Notes under the pieces: generated by a model
What the model was told of the DNA's origin: nothing
Database searches by the model: none
The model's input: only the letters and a program-made list of their open reading frames with translations
Program-made: the position numbers and the translations under genes
Assembly (NCBI RefSeq): GCF_014174495.1
Contig: NZ_JACJHR010000069.1
Span: forward strand, 1 to 49,107
Origin: Amycolatopsis echigonensis
GTDB taxonomy: Bacteria; Actinomycetota; Actinomycetes; Mycobacteriales; Pseudonocardiaceae
Direction: 5' to 3'
Length of the DNA stretch: 49,107 nucleotides
Shown: positions 23,131 to 31,343 of the stretch, one piece after another
Position numbering within the stretch: position 1 is the first letter of the stretch
How the letters are laid out: each line of letters starts with the position of its first letter

Positions 23131-23841
23131 ATGCCGACTCCGCGTGCCGGACAGCGCGCCAGGTCCCGTTCCGCCGCCGGGCTGCCCGCGGTCACCGCGA
23201 AAAAGGTGGTCGACGCGGCGGTGAAGCTCACCGTCGAACGCGGCTTGGAGAACTGGACGCTGCGGCAGCTGGCCGCCGCGATCGGCGCGTACCCGGCGGT
23301 CGTCTACCACCACGTCGGGGACCGCGACGCGGTGGTGTGCGCGGTGCTGGACCGGGTCGTCGGCCAGTTGCGGCTGCCCGACGACAAGCTGGAGTGGCAG
23401 GAGTGGTTCGTCGAACTGCTGACCGGCCTGCGCGAGGTGCTGCGCAAGCATCCGGGCACGGCGCGCCGGATGGCGTCGTTCGGCCCGTCGGTGGCCGCGG
23501 CCACGCCCACGATGGAACGAGGGGTGCGGATCCTGCTCGACGCGGGCTTCGGCGACGAGAGCCCGCTCGCCTACACCGTGCTCACGACTACCGCGTGCCA
23601 GTACGTCGCGCTGGAGGACGACCGGGACTGCAGCCTCGCGTTGCGCCTGGACAACACCGAGGAATACGCCTCCTACCGGGACCGCGAGGACCTGCCCGGC
23701 ATGGCCGCGCACGGCCGGGCGATGCACGAGCTGCTCACCGACCCCGAAGCCGCGGCCGGTTACCATCCGCGACTGTTCGACTTCGCGATCCGCAGCTGCC
23801 TCGACGGGCTCACCTGCCGATTGGCCCGGCTGCGCGGCTGA
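23131..23841 (+). CDS. TetR/AcrR-family transcriptional regulator
   Basis: 236 aa. Helix-turn-helix at about residues 20-65: AAVKLTVERGLENWTLRQLAAAIGAYPAVVYHHVGDRDAV, cited here by its ends AAVKLTVERG and VVYHHVGDRDA. The ligand-binding C-terminal domain resembles the TetR_C tetracycline-type subgroup. ATG 23131 is used; an in-frame GTG nine nt upstream is possible. It is divergent from the alpha/beta hydrolase gene, the likely target. Confidence 0.88.
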   Translation: MPTPRAGQRARSRSAAGLPAVTAKKVVDAAVKLTVERGLENWTLRQLAAAIGAYPAVVYHHVGDRDAVVCAVLDRVVGQLRLPDDKLEWQEWFVELLTGLREVLRKHPGTARRMASFGPSVAAATPTMERGVRILLDAGFGDESPLAYTVLTTTACQYVALEDDRDCSLALRLDNTEEYASYRDREDLPGMAAHGRAMHELLTDPEAAAGYHPRLFDFAIRSCLDGLTCRLARLRG

Positions 23842-23967
23842 AATTCGCGAAATTGCTCCGCGTGAGCATCCGCACTGGGCCGTCCGCGTGGTCGTGGTGA
23901 AAAGTCGGGCGGCCGCTGCGCCGACTGACACCGATTCGATGCCTTCCCGGCGTAGCGTGGACAGCTA

Positions 23968-24030
23968 CCGGGGGCCTCGCCTCCGGAAGGGGCCCCCGGC
24001 ACTTTCCTCCCCCCTCGTGGTGCCGGGGGC
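23968..24030. terminator. GC-rich hairpins between convergent TetR genes
   Basis: CCGGGGGCC (23968-23976) pairs with GGCCCCCGG (23991-23999). The second arm can instead pair further on: GCCCCCGGCAC (23992-24002) with GTGCCGGGGGC (24020-24030). The two structures exclude each other. They lie between genes ending at 23841 (plus) and 24046 (minus), so a shared terminator is the simplest reading. Confidence 0.6.
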
Positions 24031-24045
24031 TCTCCTTCCGGCGGG

Positions 24046-24675
24046 TCAGTGCTGGGGCGGATGCTGGATCGCGGGGAACACCCGGCTCACCAAGGTCACG
24101 AGCGACATGGTCAGCAGCGTGTGCACCTGCCTGCGGTCCAGCGAGCGGTGCACGAGCCATTCGCGGCCCGCCGCCTTCACCATGCCGGCGAACGCGCGCA
24201 CCGCGGCGTTCAGTTCCTCGCCGTGCGCGCTGTCGCGGGACAGCCCGACCGCCTCGAGGACGCGGTCGGCCGACGCGCGGTCGGCCTCGGCGACGATCCG
24301 GTCCACCTCCGGATCGCGGCCGATGCCCTCCGGCGCGATCGCGGCGAGCCACAGCTTCTCCTGCCCGCGCACCATGTCGAGCAGCCAGTCGATGGCGGCG
24401 TCCGCGCGGACTTCCAACGGGCCGTCCGGCAGAATCTGCACCGCGATCCGCGGCACGGTGAGCGCACGCCGAACGATTTCGAGGTACAACTCCCTCTTTG
24501 TTCCGAAATAATGATTGATCAGTCCGCGGGCCACGCCTGCCTCGGCCGCGATGTCCGAAGTGGACACTTCCGAATACGGTCGTTCGCCGAACAGCCGCGC
24601 CGCACAGGCGTAGATCTGCTCTTTGCGTTCGTCCGGTTCGAGTCGCCGCCACTTCGGCGCCGGATCGGTGCTCAT
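24046..24675 (-). CDS. TetR/AcrR-family transcriptional regulator
   Basis: 209 aa. The N-terminal HTH reads RKEQIYACAARLFGERPYSE, then IAAEAGVARGLINHYFGTKRELY. It lies 105 nt downstream of davB on the same strand, at the end of the lysine operon, and is therefore the prime candidate for its regulator. A perfect palindrome TACCGCGCGGTA (24753-24764) lies in the gap. Ligand unknown; lysine, 5-aminovaleramide or 5-aminovalerate would be logical effectors (inference). Confidence 0.88.
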   Translation of the reverse strand: MSTDPAPKWRRLEPDERKEQIYACAARLFGERPYSEVSTSDIAAEAGVARGLINHYFGTKRELYLEIVRRALTVPRIAVQILPDGPLEVRADAAIDWLLDMVRGQEKLWLAAIAPEGIGRDPEVDRIVAEADRASADRVLEAVGLSRDSAHGEELNAAVRAFAGMVKAAGREWLVHRSLDRRQVHTLLTMSLVTLVSRVFPAIQHPPQH

Positions 24676-24752
24676 GGCATCAGTTTCGCATGATCGGTTC
24701 AGAACGGCGGATTGACCGGGCCGAATGTCGCGGCGGAAACACGTTCGGCTGC

Positions 24753-24764
24753 TACCGCGCGGTA
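24753..24764. promoter_or_regulatory. Candidate operator palindrome upstream of the TetR gene
   Basis: TACCGCGCGGTA is a perfect 12-bp palindrome 78 nt upstream of the TetR start codon and just beyond the davB stop. Position and symmetry suit a TetR dimer, but the short GC-rich sequence could occur by chance. Confidence 0.3.
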
Positions 24765-24780
24765 TGGGTTGACGACCCGG

Positions 24781-26475
24781 TCAGTCCGGAAGCTCGATCG
24801 GCGCGAGGTCCGCGAAACGGTCGCCCGGACCGGGATTCGCCGGATCGCTCGCGCCGCCGAAGTGCCGTTGCACGCCCCATACCGCGTTGAGCGCGGTCTG
24901 CACCGCGCCCTCGGCCCAGCCCGCGGTCCACGAGATGTCGTCCCCCGCAAGGAATAAACCGCGATAGCGTTCGGGCAGTGAATCCTGCACGAAGTGCGTG
25001 AAAAGCCGGTGCTGGTACCGGTAATGCCCGGGCAGGTTCGCCTTGAACGCGCCCATGAAATGCGGTTCGGCCTCCCACGACACGGTCACCGGGTCGCCCA
25101 CGATGTGCCGCCGCACGTCGACGCCGGGGTAGATCTCGCGCAGCGACTGCAGCATCACCTCGACGCGGTCGGACACGGAAAGCGGCAGCCACTTCAGCGA
25201 ATCGTCGGCCCACGTGTAGGACAGGCAGATCACCGCGGGCCGGTCCGGGTCGTCGCCGAGAAGGTAGGTGCCGCGCGGCATCCGGTCGGTGAGCGTCATG
25301 CTCATCGTGTCGCGGCCGGTGACCGGGTCGCGGTCGAGCCAGAACGGGCGGTCGACGGGCACGAAAACCTTGGAGGACGCCATGTAGTGCGTGCGCTCGA
25401 TCGCAGTCCAGTGGTCGATCGGGAACAGGGCCTCGTCGCATTCGATCTTCGACAGCAGCATCCAGCTCTGCGCGGTGAACACCGCGGCGCCGAACGTGCG
25501 GATGTGGCCGGAGGCGTCGGTGACGGTGATGTTGTTCGGCGCGGTGCGGTGCAGCCGCGTGACCCCCGGCCGCGGCTCGCCGTTTTCGTGCAGGGAAGCG
25601 AGATTCGTGCCGGACGGCCAGTGCGCGAGCTTCTCCGGGACGTGGTCCCACAGCCGCTTCGGCAGCTGTCCGCTGCCGCCGACGATGCTGTGGTGGTCGT
25701 CGTCCGCGCCGGTATAGACGACGCGGAGGATTTCGAGAATCGAGTTCGGGAAGTCGGTGTCCCATCCGCCGGTGCCGAATCCGACCTGACCGAAGATCTC
25801 TCGATGCCGGAACGAGGAAAAGGCCGGGGAATCGCACAGGAATCCGTAGAAGGTCTGATTGTCGAGCCGGGGCACGAGCTCGTTCCAGATCTTTTTGACC
25901 GTCGCGGCGTCGCGATTGCGGATCGCGGTCTGCATCTCGGCGAATGACGCGTGCTCGTCGAGCGTGCGCTGCCACGCTTGCGCCACTTCGCCGTACACCT
26001 CGGGCAGATCTTCGGGCGTGCGCGCGTAATGGCTTTGGCCCTTGAGATCGACGACTGTGCTCGGCGTGGCGGGCGAAAGCGGGTTCGGGAACGGCGTGGT
26101 TTCCAGCCCGGCCTTGTCGATGTAGTGGAACAGCGACGTCGAAGACGGCGGGAACCGCATCGCGCCCATCTCGGCGACCACGTCGTCGGGCAGGCCGGGG
26201 AAGTGGTGCGTGCGCAGCCGTCCGCCGATGCCGTCGATCTCGTACACGACCGGCCGCAGCCCGAGCTTCATCAGCTCGTAGGCGGTCACGATGCCGGACA
26301 GGCCGCCGCCGATCACCGCGACCTCGGTGCCGTGCGCCTCCTCCGGCACGCTGCCGAGCCCGGCCGGATGCGCGAGGTAATCGTCGTAGGCGAACGGGAA
26401 GTCGGGGCCGAACATCGTGATCGGCCGGCCGGCGGGTTCCTCGGCGTGGATCGCGGCGGGAACTGCGGAGGTCAT
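24781..26475 (-). CDS. davB: L-lysine 2-monooxygenase (flavin amine-oxidase superfamily)
   Basis: 564 aa, same size as Pseudomonas DavB. FAD-dependent oxidative decarboxylation of L-lysine to 5-aminovaleramide. The FAD motif is VAVIGGGLSGIVTAYELMKL. Family-wide blocks are all visible: ITMFGPDFPFAYDDYLAHPA near the start, VGFGTGGWDTDFPNS, PVTVSWEAEPHFMGAFKANL, LPGHYRYQ, and the C-terminal NPGPGDRFADLAPIEL. The related tryptophan 2-monooxygenase is the main alternative, but the match over the ends and the adjacent DavA-type amidase favour lysine. Start overlaps the davA stop by 4 nt (ATGA). The enzymes for the next steps (DavT, DavD) are not in the window. Confidence 0.88.
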   Translation of the reverse strand: MTSAVPAAIHAEEPAGRPITMFGPDFPFAYDDYLAHPAGLGSVPEEAHGTEVAVIGGGLSGIVTAYELMKLGLRPVVYEIDGIGGRLRTHHFPGLPDDVVAEMGAMRFPPSSTSLFHYIDKAGLETTPFPNPLSPATPSTVVDLKGQSHYARTPEDLPEVYGEVAQAWQRTLDEHASFAEMQTAIRNRDAATVKKIWNELVPRLDNQTFYGFLCDSPAFSSFRHREIFGQVGFGTGGWDTDFPNSILEILRVVYTGADDDHHSIVGGSGQLPKRLWDHVPEKLAHWPSGTNLASLHENGEPRPGVTRLHRTAPNNITVTDASGHIRTFGAAVFTAQSWMLLSKIECDEALFPIDHWTAIERTHYMASSKVFVPVDRPFWLDRDPVTGRDTMSMTLTDRMPRGTYLLGDDPDRPAVICLSYTWADDSLKWLPLSVSDRVEVMLQSLREIYPGVDVRRHIVGDPVTVSWEAEPHFMGAFKANLPGHYRYQHRLFTHFVQDSLPERYRGLFLAGDDISWTAGWAEGAVQTALNAVWGVQRHFGGASDPANPGPGDRFADLAPIELPD

Positions 26476-27248
26476 GCCCGGGGTCCTTCGGTGAGAGAGC
26501 GGTACAGCGACGGCCGTCGGTCGGCCAGGTACGGGGTTTCGGCTCGCGCTCGGGCGAGCACTGCGGGGTCGAGCTCGGCGAACAGCAGCTCGTCGTCCGG
26601 CCCGGCCTTCGCGACGACTTCATCCGGCGACGCGACTGTCGAGCGGCCGCAGTAGGCGAGTTCGCCCTCGGTGTCGCAGCGATTCGCGTACACGACGTAC
26701 AGCTGGCTTTCGTGTGCACGAACCGGAATGAGCAGGTCCGCGACGCGCTCGTACGGCCGCATCAACGCGGTGGGTACGAGCAGCAGTTCTGTGCCCGCGA
26801 GCGCGTGCGCGCGGACCAGCTCGGGGAACTCGACGTCGTAACAGATCAGCAGGCCGGTGCGGAGGCCGTTCACCTCGGCCTGGACCACCGGGTCGTCGCC
26901 GGGCGAGAACTGGTCGCGGTCGAGGTCGCCGAACAGGTGGGTCTTGCGGTAGTTCGCGAGCCGTTCCCCTTGTGCGGACAGCAGTTGCGCCGAGTTGTAC
27001 ACCGCGTCACCGTCGCGCTCGGGATAGCCGTAGACCAGCGCGATCTTGTGTTTGGCAGCCAACGCGCCCAGCTCGGCCGCCCGTGGTCCATCCGCCGGTT
27101 CCGCCAGTTCGGCGACGGCTTGCGCGCCGATGTTGTACCCCGTCGTGCCCATCTCGGCAGTCACGATCAGCTCGGCGCCCCGCTCGGCCGCGGCGGCCAT
27201 CGCCTCGGGCAGCCGTTCGAACGGTCCTTGGTGGACGGCGACGATCAT
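26472..27248 (-). CDS. davA: 5-aminovaleramide amidohydrolase (nitrilase superfamily)
   Basis: 258 aa carbon-nitrogen hydrolase. The Glu-Lys-Cys triad is visible: Glu in LIVTAEMGTTGYNIG, Lys in NYRKTHLFGDLD, Cys in GLLICYDVEFPELVR. YGYPERDGDAVYNSAQLL and the AYCGRSTV segment match Pseudomonas DavA closely. It would hydrolyse the DavB product 5-aminovaleramide to 5-aminovalerate and ammonia. ATGA overlaps join it to the permease gene upstream and to davB downstream, so the three proteins are translated in a coupled way. An extended in-frame start at 27320 lies inside the permease gene and was rejected. Confidence 0.88.
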   Translation of the reverse strand: MIVAVHQGPFERLPEAMAAAAERGAELIVTAEMGTTGYNIGAQAVAELAEPADGPRAAELGALAAKHKIALVYGYPERDGDAVYNSAQLLSAQGERLANYRKTHLFGDLDRDQFSPGDDPVVQAEVNGLRTGLLICYDVEFPELVRAHALAGTELLLVPTALMRPYERVADLLIPVRAHESQLYVVYANRCDTEGELAYCGRSTVASPDEVVAKAGPDDELLFAELDPAVLARARAETPYLADRRPSLYRSLTEGPRA

Positions 27249-28678
27249 CGGACGCTCTCCGCGAGCCGCGAGCGACGGACGCTGTAGCCGAAGTAGATGA
27301 CAAGGCCGAGCAGCATCCACGCGCCGAACACGATCCAGGTCGCCCCGTCGAGGCTGAACATCATGTAGGCGCAGCAGGCCACCCCGAGGATCGGCGTGAC
27401 CGGCGAAAACGGCACGCGGAACGTGCGCTCGGCCTCGGGACGGCGTTTGCGCAGGATCAGCACGGCGACGTTGACCAGCCCGAACGCGAACAGCGTCCCG
27501 ATGCTGGTGGCGTCGGCGAGCTTGCCGAGCGGGACGAAGGCAGCGAGCACCGCGACAAACCCGGACACCACGAGCGTGTTGGTGCGCGGCACGCCGGTTT
27601 TCGGATGCACAGTGGACAGCGACTTCGGCACGAGCCCGTCGCGGGACATGGCGAACAGGATCCGCGTCTGTCCGTAAAGGACGGTCAGCACGACGCTGGA
27701 GATCGCCACGATCGCGCCGATCGCGAGCAGGATGGCCCAGAGCGGGTTGCTGGTGATCGTGGTCAGCACGTGTGACAGCGCGGCTTGCTTGTCGCCGAAC
27801 TGCTGCCAGGGCAGCGCGCCGATCGCCGCGACCGCGACGAGGCAGTAGAGAACGGTCACGATGCCCAGCGACAGCAGAATCGCGCGCGGCAGGTCACGTT
27901 GCGGGTTGCGGGCTTCTTCCCCGGCGGTGGAGGCGGCGTCGAACCCGATGTAGGAGAAGAACAGCTTCGCCCCGCCGGCGCTCATCCCAGCCAGCCCGAG
28001 CGGCAGGAACGGCGTGAAGTTCTGCGCCCGGACCGCGGTGAACGCGATGGCGCAGAACAGAATCAGCGTGCCGATCTTCACCGCGACCATGATCGCGTTG
28101 GCCCGCGCGCTCTCCTTCGCGCCGGACAGCAACAGCACCATGGCCAGCAGCACCACGACAATCGCCGGAATGTTGACCAGCCCGCCGTCGCCCGGAGGTC
28201 CGCTGAGTGCATCCGGCAACGTCACGCCGAACGCCACGTGCAGCAGTTCGTTGACGTACTGCCCCCACCCGACCGCGACTGACGCGACGGAGACGCCGTA
28301 CTCCAGCACCAAACACCAGCCGCACACCCAGGCGACCAGTTCGCCGAGGGTCGCGTACGCGTAGGAGTAAGAGGAGCCGGAAAGCGGGATCATGCCCGCC
28401 AGCTCGGCGTAGGAAAGCGCGGAGAACAACGCGGTGATCCCGGCCAGCACGAACGAGACCACGACGGCGGGTCCGGCCACCGGAACCGCCTCGCCGAGCA
28501 CCACGAAGATCCCGCTGCCCAGGGTGGCCCCGATGCTGAGCATGGTCAGCTGACTCAGCCCGAGCGACCGCTTCAGCGGACCGTGATCCGCCTCGGCCAC
28601 CAGATCGGTGACCGGTTTGCGGCGCAGCACGGCCGTGGCGAGCCTTCCGCGCGCAGGACTGGTGGAGGTGGTGCTCAC
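27245..28678 (-). CDS. APC-superfamily amino-acid permease (cationic amino acid type)
   Basis: 477 aa with about 12 hydrophobic segments. The first helix carries SIGATLGSGIFVVLG, the APC substrate-binding GSG motif; AELAGMIPLSGSSYSYAYAT and FFSYIGFDAASTAGEEARNP are the consensus of the CAT (YfnA-like) subfamily that imports cationic and neutral amino acids. GTG 28678 follows AGGAG by 7 nt. As first gene of the operon with davA and davB, it very likely imports lysine (inference). Confidence 0.9.
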   Translation of the reverse strand: MSTTSTSPARGRLATAVLRRKPVTDLVAEADHGPLKRSLGLSQLTMLSIGATLGSGIFVVLGEAVPVAGPAVVVSFVLAGITALFSALSYAELAGMIPLSGSSYSYAYATLGELVAWVCGWCLVLEYGVSVASVAVGWGQYVNELLHVAFGVTLPDALSGPPGDGGLVNIPAIVVVLLAMVLLLSGAKESARANAIMVAVKIGTLILFCAIAFTAVRAQNFTPFLPLGLAGMSAGGAKLFFSYIGFDAASTAGEEARNPQRDLPRAILLSLGIVTVLYCLVAVAAIGALPWQQFGDKQAALSHVLTTITSNPLWAILLAIGAIVAISSVVLTVLYGQTRILFAMSRDGLVPKSLSTVHPKTGVPRTNTLVVSGFVAVLAAFVPLGKLADATSIGTLFAFGLVNVAVLILRKRRPEAERTFRVPFSPVTPILGVACCAYMMFSLDGATWIVFGAWMLLGLVIYFGYSVRRSRLAESVR

Positions 28679-29298
28679 CGGCTGGCTCCTAGCGATTGAT
28701 TGTGACGGCACTGTCGACTTCGAGCCACGGTATCGATCGAAAATTGCCCCGAGAACCGAGATCTGTTGTGGATTGCTGGCGATGGAGGGTGATTCATTGC
28801 GCTCTCGAGGTTGGTTTCTGCGGGGCTTGCGGTCTGGGCCGAGGGCTTCCAGGCCGTTGTTGACTCTAAGTGATCGGGGCGGGGGCTCCGCGGCGGCGGG
28901 TTTTCCGGCGCAGGTCGGGCCGGGGACGCTGGAAACTGCGAGTCGGGTGCGGCGGTGCGTGCTCGGGGCGCCGGTCGTTGCGTACGCGGGCCAGTCAGGC
29001 GAAGAGTCCGGGCGCGGTGGGTGGCTCCGCGCTCGGGGACGGACTGCGGCGGGCAGAAGTGTTCCGGCCGCCTGTTGCGGAGATCGATAGTTCGGCTGGG
29101 GCGAGCGCAAACACCGCACTGCAGACGTACGCCGCCGCCTTGCCGTCGACCAGAATCGGGACACCGGGCGCGTCATGATGCCGCCGCCGTGGATGTGCTG
29201 CGCAGCGGCGGTGACCAGCTCCGCGCCGACCACCGGGACCTGCACCGGCCCGGACTGCGCCGCTTCTGCCACGGACAGCCAGTGCCCGCTGGGGCGGG
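28679..29298. other. 620-nt region without a convincing gene
   Basis: It separates the permease start from the sensor-kinase stop, both minus strand. The part near the permease should hold the operon promoter and is less GC-rich, but no confident boxes were found. Close to the kinase end (about 29110-29290, minus strand) two frames joined by a one-base shift give protein-like sequence, listed separately as a possible pseudogene remnant. Confidence 0.5.
29105..29295 (-). pseudogene. Possible frameshifted gene remnant
   Basis: One frame reads SVAEAAQSGPVQVPVVGAEL then VTAAAQHIHGGGIM; near 29165 the frame breaks and an adjacent frame continues APGVPILVDGKAAAYVCSAV. Composition and codon use look more coding than the flanks, but neither half is long or recognisable. 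It could equally be non-coding DNA of chance quality. Confidence 0.25.
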
Positions 29299-30564
29299 TC
29301 AGGAGGCGGGTGCTTCCGGAAGCAGCAGCGTGAACGTCGGCGGGTCGGGGCGGGACAGGCGCAACCGCCCGCCCTCGGCTTCGGCCAGGCTTCTCGCCAG
29401 GCGGAGGCCGATGCCGTGCCCGCTGGGGGTGTGGTCGGAGAACGGGTCGCGGTCGCCCAGGTCCGGGCCTTCGTCGATGACGTCCACGGCCAGGGCACCG
29501 CCGGCGTCGCGGGCTCGGACGGTGATGGTGCCCTCGCCGTGGTTCACCGCGTTGTCCAGCAGGACGGCCAGCACTTGCCGGACCGCGGGGGCAGACGCGC
29601 GTACTGGCGGCGGGTCGACGATTTCTAGGCGCAGCTGACGGTGGTCGGGCAGCGGGACGTCGTTCAACTCCGCGAGGAGGGCGGGCAGGTCGAGTTCGGC
29701 GCGAGCGGCGCGGCGTTCCCGGGACAGCGCGAGCAGATCCTCGACGGTCCGTTCCAGCCGGTCAGCGGCGGTGATTCCGGCGCGCACCGCGGCGTAGGGG
29801 TCCCGGCCCGGGGTTTCCAGGGCGGATTCCAGCTGCAGGCGCAGACCGGCCAAGGGAGTGCGGAGCTGGTGTGAGGCCTCGGCGGAGAAGGCGCGCTCCC
29901 GTTCCAGCGTTTCGCCGATGCGGGTCGCGGTGACGTCCAGGGCGGCGCCGACGCGGTCGATTTCCGGGATCGCCGAGCGCCGGGAGCGGGCGGAGAAGTC
30001 GCCTTCGCCGAGCCGGGTCGCGGCGCAGGCCAGGTCTTCCAGCGGGCGGGTCAGCCGGGCGGCGATCCGGCGGGCGACGAGCCAGCTCGCGAGCACCGCG
30101 CCGATCGCGCATCCGGCCATCACCAGCCACGTGATGCCGACGTCGTGCGTCAGCGCCGACCGGGGGAGCGACGCGCGCACGATGCCGGTGAGGCGGGCGC
30201 CGGTCAGCACCGGGACGGCCAGCACGTCCTCGTCGCCGACCTTCTGGTTCAGCATGTCGCTGCGGCTGGCGGCGACTCCGCGCACGACGTCGTCCGCGGT
30301 CGGCGGGCCTTCCCCGGCGAGGAGATGGCCGACCGGGTCGTAGACGCCGACCTCGGCGCCGTCCTCGTTGTCCGGGACCTGGAAGGGCTGGCCGGCGGCC
30401 AGCGCGTCGGAGATCACGACGGCCGTGCTGTCGGCGGCCCGCTCCAGCGCGGACGTGGTGTGCGTGCGGAAGTACCACAGCGCCCCGACGGCGAGCGGCA
30501 GCCCGAACAGGCTCGTGGCCAGGACGGCCGCGAGGACGGTGAGCGTCACGATCCGGCGGCGCAC
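29299..30564 (-). CDS. Two-component sensor histidine kinase
   Basis: 421 aa from GTG 30564. Two membrane helices (about residues 7-31 and 145-163) bracket an extracytoplasmic sensor region of roughly 110 residues; HAMP follows (VARRIAARLTRPLEDLA). The phosphoacceptor is the His in FSAEASHQLRTPLAGL. ATP-binding boxes: N (VLLDNAVNHGEG), G1 (DVIDEGPDLGDRDPF) and G2 (GHGIGLRLARSLAEAEGG). It starts 4 nt after the response-regulator stop, so they form one operon. The stimulus is unknown. Confidence 0.94.
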   Translation of the reverse strand: MRRRIVTLTVLAAVLATSLFGLPLAVGALWYFRTHTTSALERAADSTAVVISDALAAGQPFQVPDNEDGAEVGVYDPVGHLLAGEGPPTADDVVRGVAASRSDMLNQKVGDEDVLAVPVLTGARLTGIVRASLPRSALTHDVGITWLVMAGCAIGAVLASWLVARRIAARLTRPLEDLACAATRLGEGDFSARSRRSAIPEIDRVGAALDVTATRIGETLERERAFSAEASHQLRTPLAGLRLQLESALETPGRDPYAAVRAGITAADRLERTVEDLLALSRERRAARAELDLPALLAELNDVPLPDHRQLRLEIVDPPPVRASAPAVRQVLAVLLDNAVNHGEGTITVRARDAGGALAVDVIDEGPDLGDRDPFSDHTPSGHGIGLRLARSLAEAEGGRLRLSRPDPPTFTLLLPEAPAS

Positions 30565-30568
30565 TCCG

Positions 30569-31252
30569 TCAGTCCCCTTCGAGCCGGTATCCGTGCCCGC
30601 GCAGGGTGGCGATCCGCGGCACCTCGTACGGCGACTCGGCGGCCGAGGCGAGCTTGCGGCGCAGCGCGGCGATGTGCACGTCGAGCGTCTTGGTGGAACC
30701 GTGCCAGTGCGAATCCCACACGTCGGACATCAGGGTGTCGCGGCTCACCGCCTGCCCCGGCTGGACGGCCAGCCGCGCGAGCAGGTCGAACTCCCGTGCG
30801 CGCAGCGCGACCTCCCGGCCGTTCAGCGTGACCCGCCTGCTCGCGATGTCGACCTCCAGCGCGCCGATCCGGACGACCGGCGTCGACGGCGCGGCGGGCG
30901 CGCCGCGGCGGAGGTGCGCGCGCACCCGGGCGAGCAGTTCGGCCAGCCGGATGGGCTTGGGGAGGTAGTCGTCGGCTCCGGCCTCCAGTCCGACCACGAC
31001 GTCCATCTCGTCCGCTCGCGCGGTCAGGATCACCAGCACCGCGCCCGGCAGGGCCGAGCGCAGCCGCCGGCACACCTCGACGCCGTCGACGTCCGGGAGG
31101 CCCAGGTCCAGCAGCACGAGATCGGCCGCGGTCTCGCGCAGCGCGCTCCGGCCGTCCCGGCACCATTGCACTGTGTGGCCGTGCCCGCGCAGCGCGGAGT
31201 CGAGGACGCTGCCGATCGCCGCGTCGTCCTCCACCACCAGTACCTTCGCCAT
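30569..31252 (-). CDS. OmpR/PhoB-family response regulator
   Basis: 227 aa. The receiver domain has the acidic pair EDD (residues 8-10), phosphorylatable Asp49 in LVLLDLGLPDVDG, Thr in LTARAD and Lys in DDYLPKPIR. The C-terminal winged helix ends with KTLDVHIAALRRKL and IATLRGHGYRLE. It seems leaderless: TAGGCT at 31259-31264 (minus strand) lies exactly 6 nt upstream of the ATG. Partner kinase follows immediately. Confidence 0.95.
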   Translation of the reverse strand: MAKVLVVEDDAAIGSVLDSALRGHGHTVQWCRDGRSALRETAADLVLLDLGLPDVDGVEVCRRLRSALPGAVLVILTARADEMDVVVGLEAGADDYLPKPIRLAELLARVRAHLRRGAPAAPSTPVVRIGALEVDIASRRVTLNGREVALRAREFDLLARLAVQPGQAVSRDTLMSDVWDSHWHGSTKTLDVHIAALRRKLASAAESPYEVPRIATLRGHGYRLEGD

Positions 31253-31258
31253 GAGGGC

Positions 31259-31264
31259 AGCCTA
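31259..31264 (-). promoter_or_regulatory. -10 box of a leaderless promoter for the two-component operon
   Basis: TAGGCT on the minus strand, 6 nt from the response-regulator ATG. The same hexamer and spacing occur before the SDR gene at 13139. Confidence 0.45.
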
Positions 31265-31343
31265 ACCGGAGCCCTCCGGCCGCGTCCGCGCGTCCACAGT
31301 GGACCCCCAGCGGGACCCGGCCGAGGTCGGGCATAGTGGCTGC

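Noticed and set aside
24781..27248. Indole-3-acetamide (auxin) pathway made of tryptophan 2-monooxygenase plus amidase
   Set aside because: Family resemblance exists, but both proteins match the lysine pair DavB/DavA over their full lengths, including the N- and C-terminal blocks, and sit with a cationic-type permease.
28608..29090. 160-codon plus-strand frame opposite the permease start
   Set aside because: Overlaps the permease coding start on the other strand and shows no domain or consistent codon bias.
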